Positions 49,101 through 60,370 of a stretch of DNA of 64,000 bases are shown in pieces. The stretch's first letter is position 1. Each line of letters starts with the position of its first letter. Made by a program: the position numbers and the translations under genes. Below the pieces are notes generated by a model, which did not search any database, had not been told where the DNA came from, and worked only from the letters and a program-made list of their open reading frames with translations. Source of the stretch: Dryobates pubescens (Eukaryota > Chordata > Aves > Piciformes > Picidae); the NCBI RefSeq assembly GCF_014839835.1, contig NC_071632.1:10434487-10498486 (forward strand), given 5' to 3'.

Positions 49101-49172
49101 TGGCACTGCAGGGCCAGAACCAACCATGGTGGCCAGCATGGACAGAGCCCAGAAGAGCCCCAGCAGCCACAT
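46127..49172 (-). CDS. AOC1: Diamine oxidase (amine oxidase, copper-containing 1), complete
   Basis: Secreted copper/topaquinone enzyme that oxidises histamine, putrescine and other diamines to aldehydes with release of H2O2 and ammonia. Four coding exons: 47591-49172, 47083-47371, 46507-46639, 46127-46405 (2283 nt, 760 aa; human 751). [18 protein letters not shown] is a signal peptide. The cofactor motif TVYNYDY has the topaquinone Tyr at residue 465. The catalytic-base motif is YMDAGWGMG. Copper ligands come from [10 protein letters not shown] and, in the last exon, [10 protein letters not shown]. Five N-glycosylation sequons are visible (NITE, NGSC, NISN, NETI, NGTY). The C-terminal Cys before the NGTY end fits the inter-subunit disulfide. 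One oddity is a longer loop between the cysteines in NGSCQHP...GQRCLTF than in human. The one-large-plus-three-small exon layout fits the family. Confidence 0.97.
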
Positions 49173-51370
49173 CTTTGAGGGACCTGGGGGCAGAGGGAAT
49201 GTGAGGACATAAGCTGTGGGGACATCAGCCATGGGGATGTGGCCCTGCCTGCAGCCAGCCAGCACAAGGAGTGGCCGATCCCTGCCCTCTGCAGCCACCA
49301 TTTGTGCAGCCCCAGTACCCTTTCCCACCAGCTGACGGTGCCAGCACCTGGTGAAAAGTGGCATGGGCATGATGTGGGGTGACAAGGGCATGTGTGAGTG
49401 GCTGCCACAGCAAAGGCCACCCTGTTCTGCCGTGCAACACTGTGCTGGCAAAGCAGGGATTATGCTGTGCAGTGCCATGTTCTGCCATGCCATGCTGTGT
49501 CATGCCATGCCAGTTCCCCATCCCACAGCACCACAAACCCAGCTGGTTGTCCATCACCAGCCCAATGGGAACATCTAAGCCCCAGAAAGGAGCCACTGGG
49601 GGATGCTGGGGACCCCCTTCTCCCCCAGTTTAGGGGTCCTATGTGGTCTGTGCTGAAGCCAGGTACAGTGGGTGCCCAGTGAACCCCAGAGTGGTGGTTA
49701 ATGGAAGGGGAGAGGCTCAGCTCGGGGGTCCCCCTCCCATCACAGGGGTCCTGCCATGGGGCTCCCCATCAACCCTAGAATCCTCCAAATTTCCCTAGCA
49801 CCCCTAAGCCACTGTTATGTGCAGGGGGTGGGGGGTGGGAGGGGTGGGGGTAGGGGAGGGAGTTGCTCTGTACCCACCCCAGGCTTTCTGCTGCCCCCCC
49901 AATCCCTATTTTATGCAACCCCTCCCAAGCCCCTTCCCTTGCCCCCTGCTCACCTGGATGGGGGGGCCACTGCTCACCACCTTCCTCCTCCTTTCTCTCT
50001 CTACTGCCCCAGCACTACCTGGGGTCAATTTTGCTCCCAGTAGTACCCTCCCCAATTCCCCCCCCCCCTCCCCCTCCCCCAGTATTCCTCACACACATCT
50101 CCTCTCATTATTCTTCACACCCCCACCCCCCCCTCTGTTTTACCGCTGTGAAAAGCTCCTCACCTCCACCACTGCTGCTCACTCCAAACCTCCGGTCCCT
50201 TGCCCCCCCCCACCGTGGCCGCTTGGTCATTGCCCCCCCCCGCGGTGATCAAATTCCAGGGAGGAGGCGAGATAAGAGCTGGGAGAAACCCACGCGAGAC
50301 CGTGGACAACACCAAAAAGTCTCGGGGCGGGGGAAGAGGCTGCAGGGTGGAGGGGAGGTGGTGTGCATCCCCCCCACACACACCTCGCAGCCCCCCTCCA
50401 CCCCACCCCTCCAAAAAAACCCCAACACAAACAGAGCAGTGCCAAATCCCCCCTACCCCATCAATGTACCCACCTCATGGTTCTGTCCTGAGTGGGGAAT
50501 GGGGTGGTTGGACATCCCCCCACGTGTGCCACAGGAGGCTTGGGCAGGGGTGGGGATCCTGGCTGCATCCTGGGGATGATGGTGAAACCTGATCCCAGAT
50601 AGATCCAGCTTGGAGATGGGAAGATTGGGGAGGGGTTGGGATGAACAGTGGGGGTGGGGAGTTGGTGCCTGTAGGGGGGCCGTGGTGGTGGGGTTGGTGT
50701 CAAAATAATCCAGACTTCCTCTCGGGATAACCCATCCCATCATGTTGGCATAACGCATCCTGTTGTATCAGGATGATCCATCCCATCAGGGTGGGGTAAT
50801 CCATCCCGTGGGGAGAATTCAGCCATCCTGTCAGGATAATCCATCCTGCTGGGATAACGATGGGGAAAGCTACTCGCTCCAACCGCTTGGACGCAGCACT
50901 CAGCTGCTGCCCCCACAGACAGGCCGAGGCACAGTTTGGGTCCGTTTGGGTCCATCTGGGCCTATTTGGATCCATTTGGGTCTATTTTGGGTCTGTTTGG
51001 GCCCCTTTGCTACAGTTGCCCCCTCCCCATCCCTGGGGGGCTCTCATCCCCATAGCAACGCGTCCCTGTCCCCCCGGCGCCATGGCACTCACCCCCGGCC
51101 CGCACGGGGGCGCCATGCTGTGTCTCCACGGTCGGCCAGAGCGGCTCTTATCGCCGTGGCGACGCTGCCCGTGCCGGTGGGAGGCGGCGGGGCCGGCCCC
51201 AGCCTGGCTCTGCATTAACCCAGCCCGCGCCGGCCGCTGCTCCCGGGCAGCCGGCGCGCGTCTTCCGAAGGCAGACCCCATGTGGGACACGAAGGGCGGT
51301 GGTGGGTGGGCAGGTGCCGTTGCGGGTGGTACAGAGGGCACAGGGACCTTTCGGAGGCAGAGGGTTTCCT
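49173..51370 (-). other. AOC1 5' flank
   Basis: Likely contains AOC1 5' UTR exon(s) and promoter, not resolvable here. 49810-50460 is very C-rich on the plus strand with long pyrimidine runs. 50700-50850 has repeated AATCCATCC/GATAATCC words. 51040-51290 is CpG-rich with a GATAAG-type site on the minus strand (near 51151). No coding exon was recognised. Confidence 0.5.
51040..51290. promoter_or_regulatory. CpG-rich block upstream of AOC1
   Basis: Dense CpG (CCGGCGCCATGG, GGAGGCGGCGGGGCCGGCCC, GCCGGCGCGCG), 1.9 kb from the AOC1 start. Could be an upstream promoter for AOC1 or for an unannotated plus-strand transcript. Confidence 0.45.
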
Positions 51371-51371
51371 G

Positions 51372-52270
51372 GGTGCGGATGGGGAATGGCAGAATCATGG
51401 AAGTGGGTTGCAGCAGCCCTCTAAGATCGAGTCCGAATGTCATCCCACCACCACCATGGCCATCAAACCACGTCCCCAAGTGCCATGGCCACAGGTTGCT
51501 CGAATACCTCCGGGGTGGTGACTCCACCACCTCCCTGGGCAGCCTGTTCCAATGCCTGACCACTCAGTGAAGAAATGTCTCCAAATATCCAACCTAAACC
51601 TCCCCTGGCATAATTTCAGGCCATTTCCTGGTGCCACCAAGCTGGTGATCCCTGGTCTTGTCCCAGCTTGCTCCTGGAACACTGATGGCCTCTGCAGAGC
51701 CAGCAGCTCCTCACCCTCCCTGAGGATCTGGAGAGCTGCTCCAGTTCTGCAGGGACAGTTCTTCTTTCTCTATAAAAGGAAACCAGGAGAGAGCCTCGGG
51801 AATCGAGCTTTTGGAACCAGCCCCTGAGTGGCCAGGAGCTCCACAGCAGGATCCTGGCTGCACCCAGACCGTGGGGCTGGGGATGAGTAGCCATGGGGCA
51901 GCAGTGCTGAGGGGGGGGGGGGTCTTCTTGTCCTGTCACTTGTTCCTTGGGAGAAGAGACCAACCCAAACCTGGCTCCAACCTCCCTTAAGGTGCTGTAG
52001 AGAGACTGGGGGCCTCCCCTCAGCCTCTTTTTCTCCAGGCTGAACAACCCCAGGTCCCTCAGCTGCTCCTCACCAGCCCTGTTTTCTACACCCTTCACCA
52101 TCTTTATTGTTCTTCTCTGGACCTGCTCCAGCCCCTCAATGTCCTTCTTGGAGCAAGGGACTCAAAACTGACCCCAGGATTCGAGGTGTGTCCTCACCGG
52201 TGCCCAGTCCAGGGGGACAATCCCTGCCCTGCTCCTGCTGGCCACACCACTGCTGATCCAGGACTGAGTG
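51372..52270 (-). repeat. CR1 LINE, 5'-truncated, with an internal insertion
   Basis: Reads as CR1 on the minus strand: GGTGACTCCACCACCTCCCT, CTTGTCCTGTCACTTGTTCC, CTCAGCTGCTCCTCACCAGC, TGTTCTTCTCTGGACCTGCT. The 3' end is near 51372. The expected continuity between CCATTTCCT (51621) and CTTGTCCTGTCACTT (51927) is interrupted by about 290 bases of other sequence. Confidence 0.88.
51630..51923. mobile_element. Unidentified ~290-bp insertion inside a CR1
   Basis: This segment has no CR1 match and ends in a run of G. It contains a TATA-like CTCTATAAAAGG at 51769-51780. It may be a non-autonomous element or a solo-LTR-like fossil. I cannot assign a family. Confidence 0.4.
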
Positions 52271-53540
52271 CTGGTGTCCAAATGTCCATTGCAGGTCAAT
52301 GCACCAGGCAAGCTGTGTCCAGCCTCTCTTCTCCCTCCCTACTTGATCCCCAGTAAAGTCACCACAGCCATTTTTAGCTCTAAGACCCAGAAATCGGTGT
52401 CCTTCAGGGTGCTAAGAGGAGGGTGTTGGACACCCCTCGGTGTCTGACCCCTCCCCCAGCTCTCCCAGCTCTGCTCCCAATCCAGAAATAACCGAGAGGG
52501 AAAAAAAAAAAAAAAAAGGAAAAAGGCAGAAAGGAAGCGATTTGGGTCCTTTTGTGCTTCTGTGAGTCCTGCAGCACAGCTGAGCGCCCGTGGCCCCTCC
52601 ACTGCCCCAGCCCCCCCCCGCCCCGTGGCACCGGCTCCTGGCCCGGTTAGCAGCGGCCCAACCACGTGCGCTGCCGGCACGTTGTGGGGTGGTGGCACAA
52701 CTAGGACACGCCAAAAAAAGCCACCCGGGGCCGCGGCACCAGCGCATGTCACACCCGGAGGTGTCACCGACACCGGCGAGAGGGGAACGGGCTCCAAACA
52801 CCAGCCTGGTACCACTCCCGGTGTGGTGCTGGGCACGGGCTCCTCCTGCTTCGGCTGCCCCAGTTCCTCCGAGGGGTTCTGGCCCTGGCCAGCAGCCCCA
52901 CGGCCACCAGCAGATGGAGAGCAGGCGGCACCGGGGTGGCTTCACTCACTCTAGCTGCTGTCACGCCAGTGTCAACGGCTGCCATATGTCTCCCCCTGCT
53001 TGCTGCAGTGTTGCCGGCTGCTGCGTCGCCAAACCCCCGTACCCGGGTGTGCAGAGACAGAGAAACGAATCCCCACCACAATTGCCACCTCCGGGACACC
53101 TTCACCCCGGGGAGCTCCCAGGCGCAGCACGGGGTGCTGGGTGAAGTAGGGCAGCAGATGGAACCCGGGAGGCATGGGAAGGGGGGCTCCTGCCTCGCCT
53201 TCCTGCTCAGGCTGTTCCTCAGGAGCCCTGTCCCTGGGAGGCTCTGGGGGAGAGAAGGGTCTCCCTTTGGGGAGGAGGGGTTGGGAGAACATCTGGCCAA
53301 GGCGGACACCCCGAGATCTGTGGGCCCCTGCTGAGATGCACCCAGGAGTGCGGGGGGAGCTGGCTGGGGCCATGGCTGACCTCCAGAATCTCAGGAAAGT
53401 CCTGAAGAAGAAAGGCCTGAGGCTGGGGAAAAGCCAGTGGCAGCTCCTGTCCAAAATGGTCAGGAAGAGGATCCAGGAACTTCCAAGCCTCTCAGCTTCA
53501 GCTCCAGACACAGAACTGCTCCTATGGAGTCATCTCCAAG
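52271..53540. other. Intergenic, nothing recognised
   Basis: Contains an A-run at 52501-52518 in a purine-rich patch and mixed GC-rich sequence. No gene or named repeat was seen. Confidence 0.6.
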
Positions 53541-53544
53541 TGCA

Positions 53545-54030
53545 TGGAAGAGAAAAAGGTTACTGGGAATCTGGGCTCCCCAGTTCAGGAGAGAGGGAGA
53601 ACTACTGGAGAGAGTCCAGGGGAGGCTGTAAATCTGCTGAGGGGCCTGGAGCATCTCTGTGAGGAAGAAAGGCTGAGAGCCCTGGGGCTGTTGAGCATGG
53701 AGAAGAGCAGCCTGAGAGGGGATCTGATCAATGCTCAGCAAGAGATGAAGGATGGGGGGCAAGAGGATGGAGCCAGACTCATCTTACTGGTGCCCAGGGA
53801 CAGGACAAGGGGCAACAGGCACCAACTGGAAGCCAGGAGGTTCTATCTGAATAGGAGAAACTTCTTTGGTGTGAGGGTGCTGGAGCAGGCTGCCCAGAGA
53901 GGTTGTGGAGTTTCCTCTGGAGAGCTTCCAAACCCCCCTGGCCATTGTGATCCTGGTCAAGCTGCTGTGGGTGCCCTGCTTTAGCAGGGGGTTGGGCTGA
54001 ATGATCTCTAGAGGTCCTTTCCTGCCCATC
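53545..54030 (+). repeat. CR1 LINE 3' fragment
   Basis: CR1 blocks in order: GGAGAACTACTGGAGAGAGT, GGCCTGGAGCATCTCTGTGA, TGAGAGGGGATCTGATCAAT, GGCTGCCCAGAGAGGTTGTG and the end GGGTTGGGCTGAATGATCTC. The terminal 8-mer repeats are gone. Confidence 0.9.
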
Positions 54031-54687
54031 CTGCCCCTGCCCACTCGGGGCTAGCAGTGGCCAGCCGAGGTCTGTCCGTGACACGCTTGCCCAAGCGGTC
54101 CCATCCCACGCCAGCGAGAAGCCGCCGTGCCAGGCTGCGGTCCCGGGGCACGAGAGCTCCGTGACTGCCCGGTGAGGACACGGTGACCGGGGATGCCAAG
54201 GGGTCCGGGCTGAGATGGTGCGGAGCCGGAGCCTCGGTTGCGAGCAGCTCCCGAAGGAGAGGGACACAGCCTGCAGCCACTTCTCCTCACAACACCTTTA
54301 TCTGATTCCCACGGTCCCCCCACGGCCACCACCGCTGACCCGGGAGTCCCGGACGCCAACAAGCCCGCGGTTGATGTGGGAGAGGGCCTGGGAGCCCCGA
54401 TGCCGAAGCTCCCCCCACACCCGGCTCGTCACAGCCCGGACTCAGGCTGCCGTCCACATTCCCCTCCCGCCGCCCCGGACATTCGGCGGCCCCGCGGGAC
54501 CAAGGGAGGCTCCCCGGACCCCGCCTCTAGCCGTGAGCGGCGCCGGAGCCCTGCCGCCACGGGGCCAGGCCCGGCCGGAAGTGCCTGTGAGGCACCGCCA
54601 CCGGCCCGCCCCGGATGCGCCCCCCGAGCCGCTGCCGCTGCTGCTGTCCGTCCTCAGCGGCCCCCGGGAAACACGGAGCGGAACGTC
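54031..54687. promoter_or_regulatory. CpG-rich block with no assigned gene
   Basis: Dense CpG from about 54050 to 54700 (GCCGCGGG, CCCGGCCGG, GAGCCGCTGCCGCTGC) between two CR1 copies. It looks like a promoter island, but no first exon can be assigned on either strand. Confidence 0.4.
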
Positions 54688-54905
54688 AGTTCCCGGCGTC
54701 ATCTGCAAACGTGCCGCGGGCGCCGCAACCCCCCTGCCCGTGCCACTGATGCAGAGCATAACCAGCACGGGTCTCCGTACCGACCCCCGAGGTCACCACG
54801 TGTCTCCAACTGGGCATCGAGCCATTGACCACCACCCGCTGGCTGTGACCATCCAGCCAATTTCTTGCCCACCAACTCCATCTCTTCACTACAGACAGAA
54901 GAATT
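54688..54905 (-). repeat. CR1 LINE internal fragment
   Basis: TCATCTGCAAAC, GTACCGACCCC..GAGGTCACCA, CATTGACCACCACCCGCTGG and GTGACCATCCAGCCAATTTC match the region upstream of the CR1 3' UTR on the minus strand. Unusually GC-rich, perhaps drift within a CpG island. Confidence 0.75.
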
Positions 54906-56190
54906 TATCTTGTGTCCTGCTCATGCTGGGGTTCCTCCAGCTCCAGGTTCCCCTTTGACAACAGTGGAGCTGTGGCACGCACTCCAGTGACCCGCTGTGA
55001 GGCATGGGCTGAGCCCCACCACTGAGCTGCACCACCTGGGCAGCAGTGGATGTGAGGTGGGAGTCCTGCTCTGCCACCATCCCACGATGACAGGAGGCCA
55101 TCGCAGCCCAGAGAGCATGGCAAAGGCAGTGGGAGAGGAAGAGAACCACCCCTGCGAGAAATCTCAACCAAAACCATGGTGCAGTGGCAAGACCAAATGG
55201 GAGCCAGCACTTTGCCAAGCAACCCACACAGTGCACTCCACACATGCTGGTGTCACTGCTCTGAAAGTGGCCCCATTCCTGGCCCAGTTGCACCCTGAGA
55301 GCCATGAACACGGAACCAAAGTGAGGGTATTTGGTAAACAAACACCTCCCTTAGTTTGTGGTGGCTCTGTATGCTCACCCTGGTGCCAAGCTGCCACAGG
55401 TACATGGCCAAGTTCCCCTGGCTCATGGTGAGACACAGACATGAGACTGTCCAGGCTTTAATGGAGTCAATGAGAACATGGAGGGCACTAGGAGCATCTG
55501 CAGGTGGCAGCAGCAAAGGGGAAGCTCAGAGGCAGCATGGCACCAGCCAGCAACTGCAGCCACCACCACCGAGCCCAGCTGGCACCAAGACACTGAAACC
55601 ACCCCTGGGTTTGGAAAGGTTCCTTGGGACCAAGATAGAGCATCCCACCCAGCCATGGCAGTGCTGCTGGTGCCACCACCAGTGGGGGATGAAGACTGGG
55701 GTGTCACCAACGGCCACAAGTTCCCCCCAGACACCTCCTTGAGCCCAGGAATGTGTTGGGGGTATCTGTGGGAGGTAGATTTGGCCCAGCTCCCTCAGGA
55801 TGCGGCAGCCAGTGGGAGCCAGGCCTGGGACACTGCTGTCACTGAGAGCAGGCACCATGCCATACACCAGTTCCTGCTGCGCTCCCCATGCTTGGCATAC
55901 CAGAGCCATCCCAGCCAAGCTCACTTCTCCCAGCAAGGCTCCAGCTCCCTGCCACTGTTTGGTGTTGGCACAGCCCCGGCATAGAGCCTCCCCACCCCAG
56001 CAGACACCCAGGGGCCTCCCAACACCCCAACCCTGGCACCTTCCTGGATGGGTGCTCCTCTGAGTCATCCTTCAGCTCCTCGCTGCCAGCACCATGCCAG
56101 GACCTCCACTGGTCTCTGCCTCACCACGGTGCCTCCTGTGTGCTGCACTGGCTGCCAGCAGGAAGCAGTTTCCACCCTCGAGCTTTGGTG
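54906..56190. other. Intergenic, nothing recognised
   Basis: Moderate-GC sequence with CTGCCACC/TGGTGCCA words. No domain-bearing frame and no named repeat. Confidence 0.55.
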
Positions 56191-56202
56191 TTGGATTTGA
56201 AC

Positions 56203-56208
56203 TTTATT
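56203..56208 (-). terminator. Poly(A) signal AATAAA, zinc-finger gene at 57 kb
   Basis: AATAAA on the minus strand (plus strand ACTTTATTTC), 785 bases after the stop of the zinc-finger ORF. This gives a single uninterrupted 3' UTR. Confidence 0.65.
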
Positions 56209-56992
56209 TCCTGTGAGTTTGGTGCTGGTGGGGGCTCCTGGTGAAGCTGGGGTGAGCCACTGCCCTTTCCTCTTCGCGCCCCTCTCCCTGGCAGCTGGGT
56301 GCCGCAGCTCCTTCCCAGTGAAACGGTGGTGGCCAGCTCCGCTCTGGCAGCTGCTGCCGTCATTCCCTGGGCAAGGAAAACAGCACAGCAGAGGTCACCC
56401 TGCACTAGCACCTGGCACCTTGGCTGTGGCACATGGTCAGCAGCTTCACTGCCCCCTGCCACAGCCATCCTGGGGCAGGGAGATGCATGGGGATGCCCTG
56501 GGGAAACCTCTCCCCTCCTCCTCCTCCATCATAGTTTCTCATTCTGGCACAGCAAGTTGAAGTTGTGGCACGAGGCTGTGCCACCATGGTGCTGGACAAA
56601 GGGCTGCCAGGGAACCACACTGGCTACGTGAGATTCATCCTGGCATGGGGCACAGGAAGAGCCAAGTCTGCTGGAGCTGGTCGCACCAGCCTTGGCACTA
56701 TGAGGGCAAAAACCCCCAGCAGAAGGATGAGGAGTGGGTGAGGAGCTTGGCTAGAGGGTGGTCCCAGGTCAAGACAGGGCTGTGCCCAGGTTGGCTGGTG
56801 GCTTCCTGTGCCATTCTGGAGGAGCTGTCACGCCCCAAAACCCTGGGGACAGGCCCCAGCTCCCCCGGGACTCAATTCCAGGGTGTTATGTTCTCCCCTG
56901 GCACCTGGTGGGGATCCAACTTGGGGACACCACTGGACCCCACAGTTGGAAGGCAGGCAGGGGGTGCTGAGGTGGTTTTTGGGGGGGGTGTC

Positions 56993-57769
56993 TCACGTGA
57001 GGGTGTCCCCGTCCCCGCGCGCAGTGAGGGCGACCTCCGGGGCGAAGCTGTCGCCGCAGGGCGGGCGGGCGAAGGGGGTGCCGGCAGCGTGGCTGCGCCG
57101 ATGCAGCTTCAGGGAACCCTTCTGGCTGAAGGTCTTGTGGCAGTCAGGGCAGGAGAAGGGCCGGGCGGCGCCGTGGCTGCGCCGGTGCGCGGCCAGGCTG
57201 CTCCGGCAGTCAAAGCTCTTCCCACACTGCGGGCAGGTGAAGGAGCTGCCGCTAGCTTCATGCGGCGGCGGCGGCGAGCGGCTTCCGCCCGGCTGGGCCT
57301 GGTCAGCGTGGCCGGGCCGGTCGGCGTGGGTGCGCTGGTGGTTGAGGAGGAAGCGGTGCTCGCGGAAGCGCCGGCCGCAGCGCTGGCAGCCGAAGGGCTT
57401 CTCACCGCTGTGGATGCGCTGGTGGGTGAGGAGGTTCTGCTTGAGGCTGAAGCTCTTCTGGCAGACGCCGCACTGGTAGGGCCGTTCGCCGGTGTGGATG
57501 CGCTGGTGGATGATGAGGTTGTGCTTGAGGCTGAAGGCTTTGCCGCACTCGGCGCAAATGAAAGCGCGTTCGCCAGCGTGGTGCTTCTGGTGGCGGGCCA
57601 GGCTGGGCTGCTGGCCGAAGCACTCTCCGCAGAGGATGCACTTGAACTCCTTCTCCTCCTCTTCCTCGGCCTGGCTGTGGATCACCAGAACCTTCTCCTC
57701 GCCCAGCCCCTCCTCGCCGCCGCTGAAGGCAAATGGGTTCTCACCCGCTGACCCCGCCAGGTCTGTCAT
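56993..57769 (-). CDS. C2H2 zinc-finger protein, six fingers
   Basis: 258 codons from the ATG at 57769 (MTDLAGSAGENPFAFSGGEE). The acidic N terminus includes EEEEEKEFKC. Six canonical fingers follow: FKCILCGECFGQQPSLARHQ, FICAECGKAFSLKHNLIIHQ, YQCGVCQKSFSLKQNLLTHQ, FGCQRCGRRFREHRFLLNHQ, then after a Pro/Ser linker FTCPQCGKSFDCRSSLAAHR and FSCPDCHKTFSQKGSLKLHR. HTGERPY and HSGEKPF linkers join the first four. A seventh, finger-like tail (PFARPPCGDSFAPEVAL) has lost one Cys and both His. Probably a nuclear DNA-binding regulator. In human, ZNF775 and REPIN1 lie beyond AOC1, but the sequence does not let me choose. Upstream exons may exist, since an AG acceptor lies just before the ATG. Confidence 0.88.
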   Translation of the reverse strand: MTDLAGSAGENPFAFSGGEEGLGEEKVLVIHSQAEEEEEKEFKCILCGECFGQQPSLARHQKHHAGERAFICAECGKAFSLKHNLIIHQRIHTGERPYQCGVCQKSFSLKQNLLTHQRIHSGEKPFGCQRCGRRFREHRFLLNHQRTHADRPGHADQAQPGGSRSPPPPHEASGSSFTCPQCGKSFDCRSSLAAHRRSHGAARPFSCPDCHKTFSQKGSLKLHRRSHAAGTPFARPPCGDSFAPEVALTARGDGDTLT

Positions 57770-58109
57770 GGGCACCTACTGTGCTGGGCCCTCAGTGCCC
57801 ACGTCCCTGTGGGGTACAGAAAAGTTGGGGCTGCAGCTGCTGGCACCAGAAACTGGTTGGACTGGGCTGTGCAGAGGCTGCCAGCTCCACACCAACGCCT
57901 TCAGGTGCTCCCACCTGCTGTGCCCATCAGCTGGGTGCCACGCTGTGGCCTCACGGGCATGTGTTGGGTGGCACCTTGTGCCTGGGGCTGGGTGCAGGCA
58001 GCACCTGGAAATCAGGGGCCTGGGACAGGCTGAAGCAGAGTCAGGGACCCCAGAATGGCTCCTGGAGGGAGCTGGGCCAAGGAGAACCAAAACCAGCCTT
58101 GGGCAGCCA

Positions 58110-58370
58110 AGAGGAGTGAGGTGAGCTGAGCTGAGCTGAGCTGAGTTGGGCTGGGCCAGGCCGGGCCGAGCCCAGCGAGGGAAGTCGAGATGAGCCAAGC
58201 TGGGCCGGGCTGGGCCGAGCTGAGCTGAACCCAACCGAGCCTGAGCCGAGTAGACGCGAACTGGGCTGGGGCAGGCCGAACACAGCCGAGGAGAGCAGAG
58301 AGGAGCCGAACCCAGCCTAGCCTGAGCTGAATCCAGCCAAGCTTCAGCCAAGCCTGAGCCTCAGCCGAGC
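58110..58370. repeat. CTGAG/GGCCGAG pentanucleotide array
   Basis: GAGCTGAGCTGAGCTGAG then degenerate GGGCCGGGCCGAG, GAGCCGA and AGCCTGAGC units. It resembles the array upstream of KCNH2 and, like it, abuts a CpG-rich promoter-like block. Confidence 0.85.
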
Positions 58371-58980
58371 CTCCCCTACCTGCAACGGGCCCGGTGGGTT
58401 CGGGCCCGGTCTCGGTGTCGGCCTTCCTGGGTCAGGCTGGGCAGAATCGAGCCCGTAGAGGAGATCCCCGTCCCCCGCCGCACTTCCCCGTCCCTCCCCG
58501 GTGCCGCCGCTGACCTGCCCGAGGAGCCGCCGCTGCCGCGTCCCGCCGGCCCCGCCCGCCTGACGCACCGGGACCCGCCCGCGCCCGTCACCGCCGCCTC
58601 GGGGCGGCTCCGCCTGGGCCCGGCATCGGCCCCGGGCCCGGCCGTGGGGCCCCGGTCCTGGCATCGCCCCTCGGACACCGTGACCCCCGCCGCAGGACGC
58701 TACCCCCAGCCCCCGCCCGGAACCGCCCCGAATTGCCCCAAACCGGCAGAACCGGCTCGGCTGCCCCAGCCGGCAGCAGCGGCTCTGGCAGGACCGGGAG
58801 GAAAGAGAACTCCCGAACCCATCCCCTGGGTCCTGCCCCCCGTGCCCCCGCCACTGTCTCCCCTGTGCCTGGCCGGCCGCAGCCGGTGCCGGGGGCTCTG
58901 AGCCCACAGAGGGTCCTGGGGTGCTGCCGCCGTGGCCGTCGAGGGCGACACCAGGGGCAGGACACGGTGGCAGCGCTGAG
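58370..58980 (-). promoter_or_regulatory. CpG island, probable promoter of the zinc-finger gene at 57 kb
   Basis: Very CpG-dense (GCCGCCGCTGACC, CGCCCGCGCCCGTCACCGCC, GGCCCGGCCG), about 0.6-1.2 kb upstream of the zinc-finger start on the minus strand. A 5' UTR exon is likely here but cannot be fixed. It could also serve a plus-strand transcript. Confidence 0.5.
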
Positions 58981-59284
58981 TCACCCCGGGCCGTGAGACA
59001 GCCACGCCTTTGCCCACACCAGGACGGGCTCGTGTGTGCCGGGCAGGGCCATTCAGGTGGCACCAGGAGGTCCCTGCATGGCCAGACAGTGCTGCAGTGG
59101 GAGACACCGGCTGTGATGGTGCCCCAATGACACCGGTGGCACTGCAATGGTGAACCTGGCACAAGTCCCTGAGCTATCACTTCCAAGCCACGGGGGCTGG
59201 CCATGGCCATAGTGAATGCTGTGGTACAGACCTCACCCAGCAGAGCCAGGCACTATGCTGGGGCTGCCCTTCAGTGCCAGCTGT

Positions 59285-60370
59285 GGAAATAGCACTGAAT
59301 TATGGAATACAACCATGAACCCGACACTGCCAGGGCACCACCAGACCATGGCCCTCAGCACCACATCTTCATGGTTTGGAAACCCCTCCAGGGATGGGGA
59401 CTCCACCACTGCCCTAGGCAGACTGGGCCAGGCCTGGACAACCCTCAAAGGGCAGAAATTGTTCCTCATGTCCAAACTAAACCTCTCCTGGGACAACTTA
59501 AGGCTGATGCTTCTTGTCCTGTCACTTGTTCCTTGGGAGAAGAGACCAAGCCTCATCTGTCTCCAGCCTCCTTGCAGGGAGCTGCAGAAAGCCAGACGGT
59601 CTACCCTCAGCCTCCTTTTCTCCAGGCTCAACAATCCCAGGTCCCTCAGCTGCTCCTTACCAGCCCTGTTCTCCAGACCCTGCTGCAGCTTTATTGTTCT
59701 TCTCTGGATCTGCTCCAGTCCCTCAATGTCCTTCTTGGAGTCAGTGGCCCAAAACTGACCCCAGGATTGGAGAAGTGGCCTCACCAGTGCCTAGCCCAGG
59801 GGGACAACCCCTGCCCTGCTCCTGCTGGCCACACCACTGCTGATCCAGGCCAGGATTCTGGTGGCCTTCTTGGCCACCTGGGTACATGCTGGCTCATTTC
59901 CAGCCACTGTCACCAACCCCATGCTCCCAATCCTTTTCCACCAGTTTCCAGCCACTTTGTCCCCAGTCTGGAACCTTCCTGGGGTTGCTGTGGCCCAGCA
60001 GCAAGACCCAGCCCTTGGCCTGGTTAACATCGTGCCACTGGTCTCACCCATTGCTCCAGCCTGGCCAGAGCCTTCTGCAGATTCCCTGCTGACTCTCCAG
60101 CAGATCCACGCTCCTGCCCAACCTGCTGTCATCTCCAGGGAGCCTCGATTCTCTCATCCAGGTCCTGGGTAAAGAAATTAAAGAGAACTGGCCCGTGCTG
60201 TGCTCTGGGGACACCGCTGGTGACTGCTGCCCACCACTCTGGGCCCAGGCAGTGAAGCCTCCACCCACCCCAGCCATCCCAGTTTGTTTAGGAGCACCTG
60301 GTGGAAGGTGCTGCCAGAGGCTTTACCAAAGCATTCATTGGACCAGCCAAGACCACGTGCAGAGACTGTG
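59285..60370 (-). repeat. CR1 LINE, long 5'-truncated copy
   Basis: Minus-strand CR1 from its 3' end near 59285 (GGGGACTCCACCACTGCCCT, CTTGTCCTGTCACTTGTTCC, CTCAGCTGCTCCTTACCAGC) through ORF2-proximal sequence (GAGAACTGGCCCGTGCTGTG, GGTGCTGCCAGAGGCTTTAC). It is the longest CR1 in the window, at about 1.1 kb. Confidence 0.9.

Noticed and set aside
57773-57775. Upstream GTG as start of the zinc-finger ORF
   Set aside because: GTG is not a usual start in vertebrate nuclear genes; the ATG six bases downstream (57769) is in frame and sits just after a possible splice acceptor.
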